Shown one piece after another: positions 1 to 12,461 of a stretch of 64,000 bases of DNA; within the stretch, counting starts at the first letter, position 1; every line of letters starts with the position of its first letter. A model generated the notes under the pieces. That model was not told the origin of the DNA. It made no database searches and saw only the letters and a list, made by a program, of their open reading frames with translations. A program made the position numbers and the translations under genes. Source of the DNA: Schizophyllum amplum. Its lineage: Eukaryota > Basidiomycota > Agaricomycetes > Agaricales > Schizophyllaceae. The stretch is from NCBI GenBank assembly GCA_007026445.1, contig VDMD01000006.1, forward strand, positions 1,178,001 to 1,242,000, written 5' to 3'.

Positions 1-212
1 CTAGCCTCTCCCTCACAGCAGCCTGTCACTCCATCTGCGTCGCTTTTTGAAGACAGCGCCCGCACGGCAGACCAACCTACACATGCTATCATTGCACTAG
101 CATCCTCGGTCTCACTCATGCACACAAGAGTTACCCTCCACAGAAGCGAATGCCATTCAAAGAAGTAAAAATGCACCGATAACGCTTGTGGTGTCTACGC
201 CAGAGAAGGAAA

Positions 213-3200
213 CTATGATGAGCCGGTGGCCTGGGCGTTGCAGTCCGTCTGCTGCGTGCCGCATGCCTCCACCGTGAGGTCTCCAGAGTTCCCTGACGAG
301 TTCGCCGCGTTCGCACACTTGTTATGCTGCACATCGCTGCATATCATGTCAGTCCAAGGTCGTGCGCGTATCTGATGACGACGCACCAAGAGCGGATAAG
401 AGCATTCTGCTCGTTGTTGAACACCGAGTTGCCTTCGACTGAGAACTTGCCGTCCCCGGTGGCAGTCACCGCAGGTGCAGTGACGTCCCCGAGGGAGCCG
501 GTGAAGGTCTGCAAGTTGCCCGCAGTGGCCGTCGAGTCAGTCGAGCTAGCGTCGGTCGAACTCGCCGCGGCTGCGGAGCTCGTGTCCGTCGAGCTTGCAT
601 CGGCTGAGCTCGCGTCAGTCGAGGCAGTATCCGTCGTGCTATCGGCCGAGCTATCAGCAGCAGCCTACGCGCAAAGTCCGTCAGCGAAACGCCAACGATT
701 TCTACCATGATCACTCACAGTACTGGCCGCACCAGTGTTGACTTCCCTGCCCTGGTCGTCGATGGGGGTGACGTTGGCAAAGTCCTGTATCGATGTTTGT
801 CAGAGACGAGACACCTTCTCCCGCGCGCACCGCACTTACAGTTGTGATGCCAAACACTGCGTTGAAGGCGTCGGCCTGGCCACCCGTCTTGGGCGTACCA
901 CCGGTCGCGGCCGTCTGCGCCTGCGCGCACAGGTCCTTCGCAGCCTGGTTCGCAGCGCACTTGTTCGTCAAGGTGTCACAAATGAATTGACTGCAAGTGA
1001 TGTCAGGCTCGAAATCTCGCAGCGAGCAAAGCGAACGACGCACCTGATGATACCGATAGCCTGCGCGGAACCGTGGTCGAAAGATGTCTTGTCGACGGGC
1101 TCGAAGGAAGTCTCCTTGCGGTTGTCGAAGCCGACTCCAAACTCGATCTGCGGCGTCGAACAGCTGCCAAAGTCCGCATCGCCGGTGCTTGCTGAAGCAT
1201 CGGTGGACGCGGAAGAGGACGCGGTGGCAGTGGCAGAGGCAGTCACACCCCCACAGTCGTTGGCGGCGTCGGTAACAGAGGCAGCGTCGGTAGCAGAGGC
1301 AGATGAGGCGTCCGACGAGACAGACGCGGCCGTAGAGCCCTTACCGCTCGAGACGACATTGCCTTGGTTGTCAACGACGTCTTGGCTCGCGAAGTCCTGT
1401 GCTGGTGTTAGGCTCACATCAGAGTTGCAGCAGGTCAATCGCTCACGGTAGTGATTCCAAAGACCGCGTTGAACGCGTCTGCCTGCGCACCAGTCTTTGC
1501 CTCGGCAGTCTTGGACGCAGCGATGGCAGACTGGCAGGTGGCCTTCGCCGTGTCGTCCGCGCCGCAGGTGTTGGTCAACGTGTCGCACATGAACTGACTG
1601 ATGATGTCCATGTTTTGCGCGGACCCGTGGTTGTACGAAGCTATAAGACTCGTCAGAAGGTTCGAGATAGAAAAGCGAAAAGGACGCACTAGTATCCACA
1701 GGGCGGAAGGAGGTCTCCTTGCGGTTGTCGAAGCCGACGCCGAACTCGATCTGGGGCGTTGTGCAGGAGCCAAAGTCGCCAATGTTGCTCGACGCGGCAG
1801 TAACGGTGCCAGCATCGGCAGCGGAGCCGCAATCAGCGCTTGTTGCGGCGGCATCGCTTGCGGTGGAAGTACTGTTGCAGGTGAGCTTGACGTTACACGA
1901 CGGGGTCTGAAGTACTCACACTGACGACGAGGCGGCCGACGACTCAGCGGTCGATGAGGAGTCCGACGAGGCGACCGCAGCCGAAGAGCCCGTGCCGCTC
2001 GAAACGACATTGCCTTGGTCATCGATGGCGGCCTGGCTCGCGAAGTCCTATTCCGATGTTAGACTCGCATCGAAAATAAAGAAGGGCAGTGACTGACGGT
2101 GGTGATACCGAAAACTGCGTTGAACGCGTCTGCCTGCGCACCGGTCTTCACCGCAGCCGCTTTGGATGCAGTTACGGCCGACTGGCACGTAGCCTTCGCC
2201 GTGTCATCCGCGTTGCAGGAGTTGGTCAACGTGTCGCACATAAACTGGGTGATGATGTCTATGTTCTGAGCGGACCCGTGGTTGTACGACGCTACCATTC
2301 TCGTCAGAAAGCCCAATTAGGAAGCAGTTAACAAGAGCGTACTGCTGTCCACAGGGCGGAAAGAGGTCTCCTTGCGGTTATCAAAGCCGACGCCGAACTC
2401 GATCTGAGGCGTTGTGCAGGACCCGAAATCACCGATGTCGCTTGACGCGGCAGCAACGGAACCAGCATCGGCAGTGGAACCGCAGTCCGCGCTCGTTGCA
2501 GCGGCATCGCTCGCGGTGGAAGTCCTATTGCAGATGAGCTATACGTGCACATAGTGAGGCGGACATTACTCACACGGACGACTCGGCAGACGACGAAGAC
2601 GCATCAACGGAGGACGCGGCAGTCGACGAAGAAGCATCAGCCGAAGACGCGACGGTCGACGAGGATGAGTCTGCCGAGGCCGCGGCAGATGAAGCAGAGC
2701 CGGACGCACTCCCGCCAAACGGCTGTGTGTTCGCTTGGTCACCAAGCTTGACAGTCGCCTTCGTTGCGGGATCGAAGAAGAGCTCGGGGTCGTTGGCGGG
2801 GTCCTGCGCTTGCACAAGACCGTTGAGCTCGGCATTCTTGGGTGCCTTCTGGCAAAAGACTGAGTTGCGGTTCGCAGGCGGGTTCGTAGTAAAGTCCTGC
2901 AAACGTGTCAGTAATCGTCCACATTACGGGGTGGGAATAATCGTACGGGGGGCGTGTTCTTCTCTGCCTGGCGGTATTCTTGCGCGAGTGCGATCATGTT
3001 TTGCTGCGTCGCGTCGTCGAACTGGCGGCTGGCGTCTATGTCTTGTCAACATACTGAACCGAGGGAGTACGGTGGGGGACATACCAATGATCGCGTCTGC
3101 CATATCCTGCTGCGTGCATTCGCCCTGGGCGGCGAGAAGAGGCGTGATGGCCTGGCCGGCGAGGGTCCCGCAAACGCCACCTTCGCAAGCAGCAGAGAGC

Positions 3201-3346
3201 TTCTCGATGACGGCCGGATGTTCCTGGCCAAAACGACGTGGGTGAAGGAGGACAGCCCGGTCATCGCGTTCCAACCAGCGCTCGCGACCCATAACCGGGC
3301 CGGCGAAGAGGGAAAGTGCGACAGTGAGGAGGATGGGCGACAGCAT
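213..3346 (-). CDS. Secreted protein with three tandem cysteine modules (function unknown)
   Basis: The start ATG at 3346 opens a hydrophobic signal peptide (MLSPILLTVALSLFAGPVMG) and the last codon is the TAA/TAG-type stop at 213-215. After a short N-terminal region with two Cys in a CEGGVCG motif comes a DFTTNPPANRNSVFC segment and a Ser/Ala-rich linker. Then one module follows three times, about 650 bp apart (near 2720-2100, 2040-1440 and 1400-820). Each copy has DFASQ..D.QGNVVSSG, a Ser-rich linker, FGSC.TPQIEFGVGFDNRKE, and a final CDTLTN.C..........C block ending in DAFNAVFGITT. The tail has a GKFSVEG segment and four Cys (SCDVQHNKCANAANSSG onward), a C-terminal type I have seen in other Agaricomycete secreted proteins. 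At least eight small introns are needed. It is probably extracellular or wall-associated. I know no function. Overall gene call is firm, exon ends approximate. Confidence 0.75.
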
Positions 3347-3593
3347 GTTGATGTTCTTGAGTGTGTTACTGAAGATGAAACGTGGCGAAGTGAACGATAG
3401 AAAAACGAAGGGAGAAGGGTGTTCAAATGAGTGGGCAGCGAAGATAAGCGAGTGAAGTAGGCGAAGAAGGCGACACCTGGTCCTGTGAAGCGAAAGGGCA
3501 AAAGACGCGCGGCGTCGGGAAGAACGAAACGCGAATGTGGAGGGTGGCGGACGAGGGAAAACCGAGACGACCGCATCGTTCGCATGGAGGGCC

Positions 3594-3601
3594 CTTTTAT
3601 A
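3594..3601 (-). promoter_or_regulatory. TATA box of the secreted module gene
   Basis: TATAAAAG reads toward the gene on the minus strand, about 250 bp upstream of its ATG at 3346. The sequence between is pyrimidine-rich on the coding strand, as is common in strongly expressed basidiomycete genes. Confidence 0.5.
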
Positions 3602-3701
3602 GACAGGTCCTGATACCGGAACCGGAGGAACGGATTTAATGAAGCCGAAGTGACGGTTGCCTTGCGGTACCAGCAAGTTGCCAGCATGTCAGTAACCAAT
3701 G

Positions 3702-5558
3702 GCAACGAGACGATGGGATGATGGTAACTGATGGCGGCGAGATGGGTGGGCGAGGGTGGGCGCCGCGCGGCTGTCGAGCGTAGGCTTTCCTTTCATCGTC
3801 ACATTATTTATGCATGGGTCCTGGTCCCTGGGATTCGGGAGGGAATTCCGAGGATATTGAGGAACGTCGGGTCGAGGCACCGTTGCTCATGTTGCCACCG
3901 TTGTTGGACTCCGAGCTCAACTGAGCTCGTTACAGTTGTTCTCGATTCATTTGACTGCAGGTAGAGTACTACTCTTCCTATGTGGTACTGTGCAGTCAGC
4001 TCGCAAGCAGCATGTCCAATGCGCTATACTTCCAGTAACTCATAAACAGCCCGCCTGGCGGGCGCATCGTGCGAGATCTGCGTGAACAGGAGATGGTGGT
4101 GTGCGAAAGGTAGTCTTCGGCAAAAGCCGATAAGAGTACTTTGTGCTCGTCAAATTGAGAAGTTCCGCTGCAGTGTCAACACGAATACCAGATTCGTGTC
4201 GTCGTCTACATACCTATACACGCAAGGACATGATGGTATTGCATACTTATAGACGTAAGTGTGTACGACCCCTAGGCCTACACCTTCAGCCTGGGGTTTT
4301 TTTCGAGATCGGGACACCGTCAAGCAAGATTGGCTCTTCGACTGTATGCTGCCTGTTGCCTGCCCTCATAACACGCCAATCGCTCACAACTATCGGGTTC
4401 GTGCCATATACAGAACAAGACGAGTTCAACACAGTCTAGTGACCTAGAAAAGCCTGAATCGCGACCATTGGCCCGAAAGTCCTGGAAATTTAAGAGCCTG
4501 CCTGCCGATCGTTTGCCGGGCTTTTCCCATGACCGAACACTGCCTCTTCTGATTCAGAAGGCTCTTCGACCTGAGATCATAGCGCGGGTCCATTGCTCGA
4601 CCACGGTTGAACTGGCGGAGTTCAAATTAGAGTGTGAGAATACACCGTGAGTCTTTGGTGGTGATGGGCAACTTCAATTGTCAAGCCGCATTCAAGACGG
4701 CCGGTCGTGGCGCACGTGTCAAAGCGGTGGCGGGCGGCTGGCTGACGCGTTTTCGACGCGCCCATTCAGCTTAGCTTCAGCATTGAGTACCGCTGAATCG
4801 CGGTTCATCCAAAAGATCGCGTCGTCGCAAAATGTCAGCTATGGTCTTCGCCGCGTTTGGGAAGTATTGAGGCAAAGACATGGTCGCCTGCCTTTCAGCA
4901 GCACAGCAAGACAATCACCGAAGTGGATGGTGCGGCTCGTTGCGTCGCATGTTGTGCCGGACGATTTGCAGCGGTGGCTAGGTACCGACGTCTTTCGTGG
5001 CTCTTCGTCTCGCAGCTGACACGACTCGATGTTCTGCCTGCAGTTCCGACGGCCATACGCGCCCTTTTGCGGCGAGGGTGTTGCTGGTCACAAAATCATG
5101 ACGGCGATGACCGATGAACGTGATACTGGTGGACCGTGAGCGCTGAGCCCCACAAGGCACGGCCGACAAACGAAATTACCTTGATGCCCCAGCGGCTGAT
5201 CTCGAGGAAGCAGCCTCGCGAAGCGGGTGGGAGGCTGCCCCAGGTGAGGGAAGCGCGCTTGATGGGGGCAATAATGAATCATGCTCTGCAAGGTGACGGC
5301 GTCGGGCTGAGCGTCATTGCGAACCCGCCTGAGCAGTACAACGATGACCAGGCGATGACACTGGGGCTACACATTTAATTCCCAGCGGTATATGACAGAA
5401 CTATGGTACAAAGGTTGTGTTGCTGTACGTCATATTGTGAGCGGAGGAGCGAGCGAGAAAGCACAATGGGTACTCACAATGTCCTGCAGAACATGCGGCG
5501 GGCATGCTCAGGTATATATGTGATGCACGAGACGTGCAGAATTTGTATGCTACAATGT
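3702..5558. other. Intergenic stretch without a recognisable gene
   Basis: Short open frames are present on both strands, but none shows a recognisable domain, a consistent exon chain or a signal peptide. No repeat or RNA gene was seen. It separates the secreted module gene from the 3' end of the BTB-like gene. Confidence 0.5.
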
Positions 5559-6653
5559 TCATATAGTTCGCTAGGGAGACATCAGCAGAGCGCGGGGCAA
5601 CCGAGGAAGGCAGGCTCACCCCCACCAGGGACCAGTCTACTGCGAGCTTTTCGATCCGCGTCTTCAGTGCAGCTTTGCATGACATGCAGCTCAGTTGAGG
5701 CATGAGCGAGTACAACGTCGACTCGATGGCGCTCGCGGTCGTATCTGTATGGTGTTAAGGCTGCGCGCCCAATAATTGAGCTCGCACGTACCCGGCTGCG
5801 CCTCCATGATGATGCAGGCCGTGACATAGAGCCAGCTCTTCGTGAGCGTCGCCTGCTCGGCAAAGCCGCATGTGGGCATCTCCACGTGTGGATGCGGGGC
5901 CTGCGCGAGGAAACCCTTGAGGGAGTCGAGGCGGCGGCGGTGGAGGAGGAACAGGCGGTTGAGGTATACTGGGCCCATCTCCTCCGCAAGCTCGTCGGTG
6001 ATCGTGTACAATGGGTAAGAAAGTAGGTACGCAGACGAGGCTGCGGCAAGCGCGAATGCATCGTGGCGCGCGGCAGCGACATACACGAGCATCGGAGCGA
6101 GCGGTGCCTGGGCGACGAGGAGCGTGTGGAGCGGGGTGGCGGGCGCGAGGAGCGCCTTGCCATCGAGGCCGTACGCTGGGAACCGGTCGATTGCGGCCAC
6201 AAGAGTAGCTACAGAGGGAGAGAAAGCGGCGGGAGAGAGGCCATAACATGCGTGGAGGACGATGTTAAGGACCTCAGCCGAGTCCGGGACGTGCGCGGAG
6301 GGGAGGCCTGCTATAAGTGGGCCTGTTGCGGGGAGGACGCCTGCGAAGGCATTGTCTGTGTGCAGACGAGCTGCGGAGACGTAAAACTGCACGGTGTCGT
6401 CAGACACAAGGACGAGGTCCGGGAGCTGGCCGTGGTCCGCAGAGACGTGGAACGCTGTGGATACGGTGGCCATAACGGTCTCGAGTTCGGGAGAGTCGCT
6501 GGCACGGCGAGGCGGGGGAGGTGGCATCCTTTCACTGTCGCTGAGGGCGGTGGAGGCGAGGAGACTAAGGGGCATGGCGGTGGACGAGAGGGACTTGGAG
6601 GTGAAGATATGACGGGAGCATACGAGCGGTAGACGACAAGCGAACGACATCAT
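5559..6653 (-). CDS. BTB-like domain protein of a basidiomycete-expanded family
   Basis: The sequence PDLVLVSDDTVQFYVSAARL matches the start of the BTB/POZ-like fold in this family, followed by leucine-rich helices and the conserved block ITDELAEEMGPVYLNRLFLL. The long first exon ends near 5793 at a GT donor after EAQPG. A second exon encodes ESTLYSLMPQLSCMSC, with the family's C..C pair, and then ends in DWSLVG. A 49-bp intron (about 5572-5620) leads to a last exon of only three codons, RTI, and the stop at 5559-5561. The WSLV.RTI ending is what I remember for relatives, and it supports this splice. The start is uncertain: 6653 is the most upstream sensible ATG, and internal Met codons at MPLSLL or MATVST are alternatives. 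BTB domains usually mediate dimerisation or bind cullin-3; which applies here is unknown. Its promoter faces that of the SDR gene. Confidence 0.75.
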
Positions 6654-7560
6654 CGGCGCGGGTACTCGTGATGATGACTCTTGTGATGATGACGGTATGA
6701 GCGATATTTGGAAACTTTGCGTATCGCCTGCAGTTAGCACCCACGTGAACGTCTGATATCTCCGCTGGTGGACCAACAGTTGCGGGTCGACGTCGTTTGT
6801 TGCATAAAATCGGACCCCCTGCTCAATCAGTGGGCGACACACAAGAGAGCCTGGTCAAACAAAACATATGCCAGCCGTTTATCGTCCTGTAACACTCGGT
6901 CGCCTGACACAAGATATCATACCTTGGGCCAACCTTGGGTGAACAAGGCCGAAGGACTCTTGAGTCTTCTCCATCTTCTTCGTCCGCTTGCAGCGCTAGC
7001 GCTCATGAATCGATGTGGAGCTGGTGACAGAGATAACGATCACATGGTCATTGGCGACAGGTATGTGCGGATGCGACGTAGGACGTTATCGAAATCCTCT
7101 TGTTCGTTGTATGAAGCGACGGTGCGTGAACGTAGAAGGCAAGGCTGGCTGAAATTATGTAAGTGTTGGCCTGTTGTGCCACGTGAGAACGCCGGGCGCT
7201 TCAGCACGCAACTCAAGCGCTCAAGCGCTCAAGTGATACTTACTCATGCAAATTCCATGCCCGTGCTCGACGTGCACACATAATACATCACCATCTCTTG
7301 ACCTGATTTGCGCTATGTGGTATGTGCCCACCGCCGTAAACAACGTGCAGCAGCATAACATTCCATGACTCTGAGAGACAAGCGCAGTGCTATAGTATCC
7401 AGGTCCTGCGGGCACGGCGATCTCGATCATGAGACCGCCACCCTTGACATGGACACACGGCGACACTGAGGCCGTCCGACCTGGGCGTGTCGAGATAAAG
7501 CAGATAGCAGCTGATTCTCAGCCTTTTCCCACCCCATCATCGACATCTCCCACTAGTACC
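6654..7560. promoter_or_regulatory. Divergent intergenic region between the BTB-like and SDR genes
   Basis: This 0.9-kb gap separates two genes read outward, so it must hold both promoters. It contains a short tandem run of CTCAAGCG units at about 7213-7232. No clear TATA box was found for either gene. Confidence 0.4.
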
Positions 7561-9196
7561 ATGGGCCAGCGCTTCAGCGAAATGTTCCCGTCCAAGCCGA
7601 CGTGGACGACGGCGGACATCCCCGACCTGACGGGCAAAGTCGCGCTCGTTACCGGAGGGAACACTGGCATAGGGAAGGAGACTGTCAAGGTACGTGGCAG
7701 CGCGCTCTGAGAGAAGGGAAGGCCCGTTAAAGGTTCCTTTTCGATCTCTTTCCTATGCGCAACACCTTACTTCTCCCCTCGGTTCGATGTGCTTTCGTCT
7801 TCACGACAACCGCGCAAACACTGTCCTTCACAGGCCCTCCTAGAGCATAATGCTACCGTCTATCTTGCCGCGCGCACACCTGAAAAAGCGGAACGCGCCA
7901 TTGCCGATCTGAAGACAACGACTGGGCGGGAGGCGCATTTCCTCAAGCTCGACCTGGCGAATCTGCGCGCCGTGAAGGAGGCGGCGGAGGACTTCTTGAG
8001 GTGCGTTTGCGCGTGTACTCGATTCATACCGTGCCCACGGTCCCCATCCCCCCGCCCCCTTCTCCACAGCCATGTTATGCACCCGGCGGTCTAGCACCTT
8101 GTATAAGCGCAGAGTTGGTTACTTACATCCTCCGCAGCAAAGAAATTCGCCTGGATATCCTGTTCAACAGCGCGTAAGTGCATCGCGTACAAGATCCTCA
8201 ATGACAGAGGTTCATGACTGAATTGCAGCGGCGTCATGATGTGTCCAGTCCAGGAGTGTACCGCCGACGGTATGTGATGCGCGCTCCGCAATCCTGCGCG
8301 CTCCTCCCTTCATGAGGTCGGTTCGCTAAAATGTTCCAGGCTACGACCTGCAGTTCGGCACCAATGTACTGGGTAAGGCCCCTATACCGCAGAGCTCAGG
8401 CGCATGCCCACTGTCGCTCATGCATATCTCTTTTAGGGCACTTTTACCTCACCAAGCTCCTGTTGCCCGCGCTGCTCGCAAAAAGCTCCAACTCAGCCGC
8501 TAACGAGCCCTCGCGCGTCGTCACCACGTCGTCTATCGGTCATAACCCTGGCCGTCTCGATTTTGCGACCTTCAAGGACGGGCCGAAGCGCAGGAAGGCG
8601 TGGACGCAAACCCTGTATTTCCAGAGCAAGCTGGTGAGTACGCGTTCGGGTATGCGATATGCTCTTCCGCTCCTAGGCGTTGCTTGCGAGTCGTTAGCGG
8701 GCGCACAATCCAATATGCCAAGATGTTGGTCATTGCTGATATAATCCTGCGAACAGGGAAACATCGTCTTCGCAAACGAGCTTGCGCGCCGGTACGGTGA
8801 CCAGGGCCTCGTCTCCACCTCGGTGAACCCGGGCAACCTCGATAGCGATCTCTATCGCTACATGCCGCGATTTTTGCACTCCCTTGTGGTACGTGGATCT
8901 TTGTCAGGCCGTACGCATGCTTTTTGACTCTCTTCCCCCAGCAACTCTCTCTGTATCCTTGTTCCTTTGGGGCGCTCACGCAGTTGTACGCCGGCACGGC
9001 GCCCGAGGCGGCTGATAAGAACGGGCAGGTAAGTTTTCATCCTTTGCCTTACATGCTCTTTATCTAATGGGACGATCCTTACTCGAAGTACTTCATCCCG
9101 TGGGCCCGCCCTGGAAAGCCTGCGAAGGCCGCGCTTGATACGCAGCTTAGCAAGGAGTTGTGGGAGTGGTGCGAAGAACAAGTGAAGGACTTGTAA
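7561..9196 (+). CDS. Short-chain dehydrogenase/reductase (SDR), NAD(P)-binding
   Basis: About nine exons give a protein of roughly 310 residues, the normal size for a classical SDR. The cofactor motif TGGNTGIG lies near residue 32 ([16 protein letters not shown]). The NSAG-type motif is split by an intron at 8174. Catalytic Ser sits in VVTTSSIGH and the catalytic YxxxK in YFQSKL. The later [10 protein letters not shown] segment matches the substrate-side PG motif. The protein ends in [12 protein letters not shown]. The overall pattern is closest to the retinol dehydrogenase/WWOX-like SDRs common in white-rot fungi. It would oxidise an alcohol or reduce a carbonyl with NAD(P)(H); the substrate cannot be read from sequence. 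The start [15 protein letters not shown] was chosen over an in-frame upstream ATG at 7429, because relatives begin near this motif and the upstream residues look like untranslated leader. Confidence 0.9.
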
Positions 9197-9802
9197 GCAA
9201 TGCCAGCATTTATCAGAGGCCGCAGATGATCTTTACTCATATATTACGTATTTTACATATAACGTTGCCGGTTCTGTTGACGATTGAGTAGTACACAGCT
9301 CGTTACCGTGGCCTGCAGTTAAATTTTACGACTCCGCATCGCTTGTCCTCTATTAGATTGTCTACGATTCTCACGCTGGGACGCCTTTGATAAGGTTCGT
9401 CTGAATATGAGGACGGTGGCACGCGATTTGTTGTGTCATGTTTGTATTCTCATTCGTCCCGATGTGCCGAATTTACAATTAAACCATTTTCGGATAAGCC
9501 CTTTGTCTTTTTTACCGAGCGGCGAGCTACGTACTAAAGAAAAGGCAAGGGCGGTGATTGCAGCCAGACCTCGAGGGAACTCGTCGCTCAGCTCAACAGA
9601 ATCAAGAGGTATAGCTCGAAGGAAAAACACACCGCAAGCGGCGACACTGAGTGAGTATCCGGCTCTTTTGGATTTTGCGACCCCTCGACAACGCACCCTA
9701 TACTTACGTTTACACATATATTGACATCTCCGTCCTTTCTCGAGTTATTTACCATCTTTTGTCTTTGCCCAATGTTGTCGCTTACCATGACGAGCCCACA
9801 GG
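9197..9802. other. Intergenic region, no gene seen
   Basis: This AT-richer gap lies between two genes in the same direction. It holds the SDR 3' end and the leader of the AT-hook gene. No coding exon, repeat or RNA gene could be supported. Confidence 0.5.
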
Positions 9803-11743
9803 ATGGACGGACTGGAGGAACTGCACCAGCACGAACATGAGCAAGCCGTACCGGACACCAGCAACGCTGACAAGGACGCGGACGGCGAAGTCATAGGCTC
9901 CCCCTCCCAGGCGGGCATTGGTGCGCAGCCGCCAGTTGCTGGCCCCAGTGTCTTGCCCGTGCCAGAGGGACCGCCAGAGGGACCGCTAGCGGTTCCGCAG
10001 AAGCGACGACCGGGACGTCCCAGGGGATCGGGGAAGAAGTACGCAGAGACGAACCCCGATCTGCCCAAGATCAGGCGTCCAGTGGGCCGTCCGCGTAAGG
10101 ACGGGCTCCCGGCAGGGTCGCTCGGCCCCCCGAAGAAAACGCGAACACACGTTTTCCCTCTGTCCGTGGTGCGTCGCGCGGGTACCCGGTTCGCACGATT
10201 GAGCTCATTCCCCCACGTAGACGCCCGCGTCCCTCAAGAAGATCCTCAATTCGATCGATCCGTCGCTGCAGCAGGATGACTGGCCGGTGTTGGCGCAGAC
10301 GCAGCCCAATGCGTTCTTGCGCGCGCTCATCACGACGATGAACATGACGCCCGGAATTGGCGCGCAGAAGACGGCCGCGGAGGAGGATGCGTACCGGTCG
10401 CACTTGTTTTCGCTCTCGGCGAAGGCGACGCAGTCGGAGCACATCCCCTCATTGTACTCCGTGCTGAAGACGTTCTGGCTACCTGCGTCGCCGGCGTACT
10501 TCTCACTCATTGCATCCGCGTCGACGGGGCGGACGCCGTCGGAGCATAGGTTCCTTTACTGGGATCCCCTGCCGCTGGTGTTCAATGGCCTGCTCTGCCC
10601 GTGCTGCTGCCAGGCGCATCTCATAAATCGCTCGCGTTTGCAATCTGGCCCCCTCAAGGTGCGCGTTGGCTAGCTCATCACGCATAAATATCTGACCTGT
10701 CACTACAGGTTTACGATGTGCCGAAGCCTTTCTTCATCATTGGCTGCGAGTACGTGTGCAAGGGTCCTCAGTGTGTTGCGCAGACGTCCAGCGAGGGGCG
10801 CTCCTTTGCCAGCACTGACGTTGCCATACTGCGCGCTTTGCCTGCCATGCTCCGCGAAGAATTCCCTGCGCGTCTGCTCCAGGATGAAGGCCTCTCCGGC
10901 ACGAGCCCCAAGATCTGGAACTGGCAAGCGCTGGGCGTCTCGCAGACGGTTTGGAACATGACCGTGGGTGCTATGCGCGCTGGTCTCAACAAGGACGCCA
11001 TACTTCAAATGCTGAACGCGACCCTCCATGGCGTGAGCGAGCCGGCGGAAGCACAGTCCCTTCTCCCGCCGCCGCCAATGCCGATGCAGCGTATGGGCTC
11101 GCCTTTCGAGATGAAAAGCGCACCACTGGCCATGTCTGGCGTGCCGCCGACCGACGGCGGCGCCAGCGCGGATGAGGTCGAGCAGGAGGTCGCTCAGCCC
11201 ACGATGGAGGAAGATGAAGCTGGTGTCGAAGGTGGGGACGAAGAACGTCCTTCCCTCGAGTACCCGACCAACTTCGTGCCCATGGGTACTGCGCCGCCCG
11301 ACGTGCACCAGTCCGCATCGGCGCCTCCCTCCGGCTCCGTGACACAAACCACCGGTCCGCCTGGGTCGATTCCTGCGGACCCCCTGCTGCCGCCCCCACC
11401 GGCGCAGCCGCAGCAGCCATACACACCATTCTACAGCGGGTACGCGTACTACGGCGTGCACCCCGCGCAAGCGTATCCCGGCGCTCCGCCGGGCGCATAT
11501 CCCCCGCCCCCGCCCCCACCTGGCCTTCCACCTGTCGCGGGTGTGAAGCGCGGCTCGCCGGACGACGGGTTCACAAGTACGAAGCGCAGCCCGCGCCATT
11601 GCCTGAAGTGCGGGTCGCAGGAATGCAAGGGTAAGGGCGGGCGGCACCATTGTCAGAACCCATGCCAGGATTGCGGGACGATGGAGTGCCAGGGGCGGAA
11701 CGGACGGCGGCGGGATAAGCCATGCAGGGAGGGGTGGGATTAG
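9803..11743 (+). CDS. AT-hook protein with DUF6729-like core and Cys-rich tail
   Basis: The N-terminus is acidic and Pro-rich, then carries two AT-hooks, KRRPGRPRGSGKK and RRPVGRPRKDG, which bind the minor groove of AT-rich DNA. After an intron (donor near 10158, acceptor 10240) comes a folded region with FLYWDP, GLLCPCC and, past a second intron ending at 10709, FFIIGCEYVCKGPQC and EEFPARL. This order resembles the DUF6729 domain of fungal proteins, a zinc-ribbon-like region of unknown function. A long Pro/acidic spacer (about 11040-11570) leads to a Cys/His tail, CLKCGSQECKGKGGRHHC then CQDCGTMECQGRN, with two CxxC..C repeats likely to bind zinc. It is probably nuclear and DNA-associated. 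The first donor is non-standard (GTTTTC) and may be misplaced. The domain link is from memory. Confidence 0.75.
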
Positions 11744-12461
11744 CCAGCATCGAAGCTTTGGAGGCGCTCCTGCTTATGCTCGCGAGTAACCTTTGACGTC
11801 CTAACTTTCTTGTAAGTACTGACTGTATTCTACTGACCTCTGTAAAAATACTTCTTGTACGTTCAGATAATCGGCTACTTATACACGTTATACGGGCACT
11901 GTTATTGGTTCTCCTCAACCTGAGCCCCGACCTCTGCGGCCTGGGTTCAGACTCTATGCGCCGCTGGTGACTCCGTCGTCCGCAATCCAGTTCTCGGAGC
12001 AAGCAGGACAGCGAACCGGCTGCGTATTCGGAATGGCTACTGAGGGAGACGGTCCCAAATCATCCAAGAGTTCTCCTGCGCTCCTGCTGTACTGTATGCA
12101 CCATTGTTCGTGTTATTGCCTGCACGCCGAGGGATTTCCGTTGTGCCAGACGTCCTGCGCGCGCGTCCAACATGTCGACGCCCACTCGACGTCAGTAGAA
12201 TACCACGTCAGCAAGTCGAACAACGTCACATGCGGGTACTTTCCAGGCCCCGCAAACCCTGATCGTCGATCCGGACCGGCAAATTGCGACACGCTCATTG
12301 GCTGCCGGGGCTCGGAATAAGTCGGCATGACCGGCGGATTCTGCCGAGCGCGGGGACAATTCGAAGTTTTATAGTCGGCGTCACACATTTGGTGTTCACT
12401 ACTCTTTCACCTCCTACCACCACCAACACACCGTCTTAACGACCCCTCCACGCCGCTCGCC
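11744..12461. promoter_or_regulatory. Intergenic region with cytochrome c promoter
   Basis: The 3' half is the cytochrome c promoter. An inverted CCAAT box (ATTGG, 12297-12301) lies about 160 bp upstream of the ATG, and a weak TTTTATAG element lies near 12367. CCAAT boxes bound by the HAP/NF-Y complex control respiratory genes in other fungi. That role here is inferred, not shown. Confidence 0.35.

Noticed and set aside
4143..5378. Plus-strand frames of 60 to 113 residues between 4.1 and 5.4 kb
   Set aside because: No domain, no mutual splice consistency and no signal peptide.
7429..7560. In-frame upstream start for the SDR gene
   Set aside because: The extra 44 residues are unlike any SDR and relatives start near MGQRFSE.
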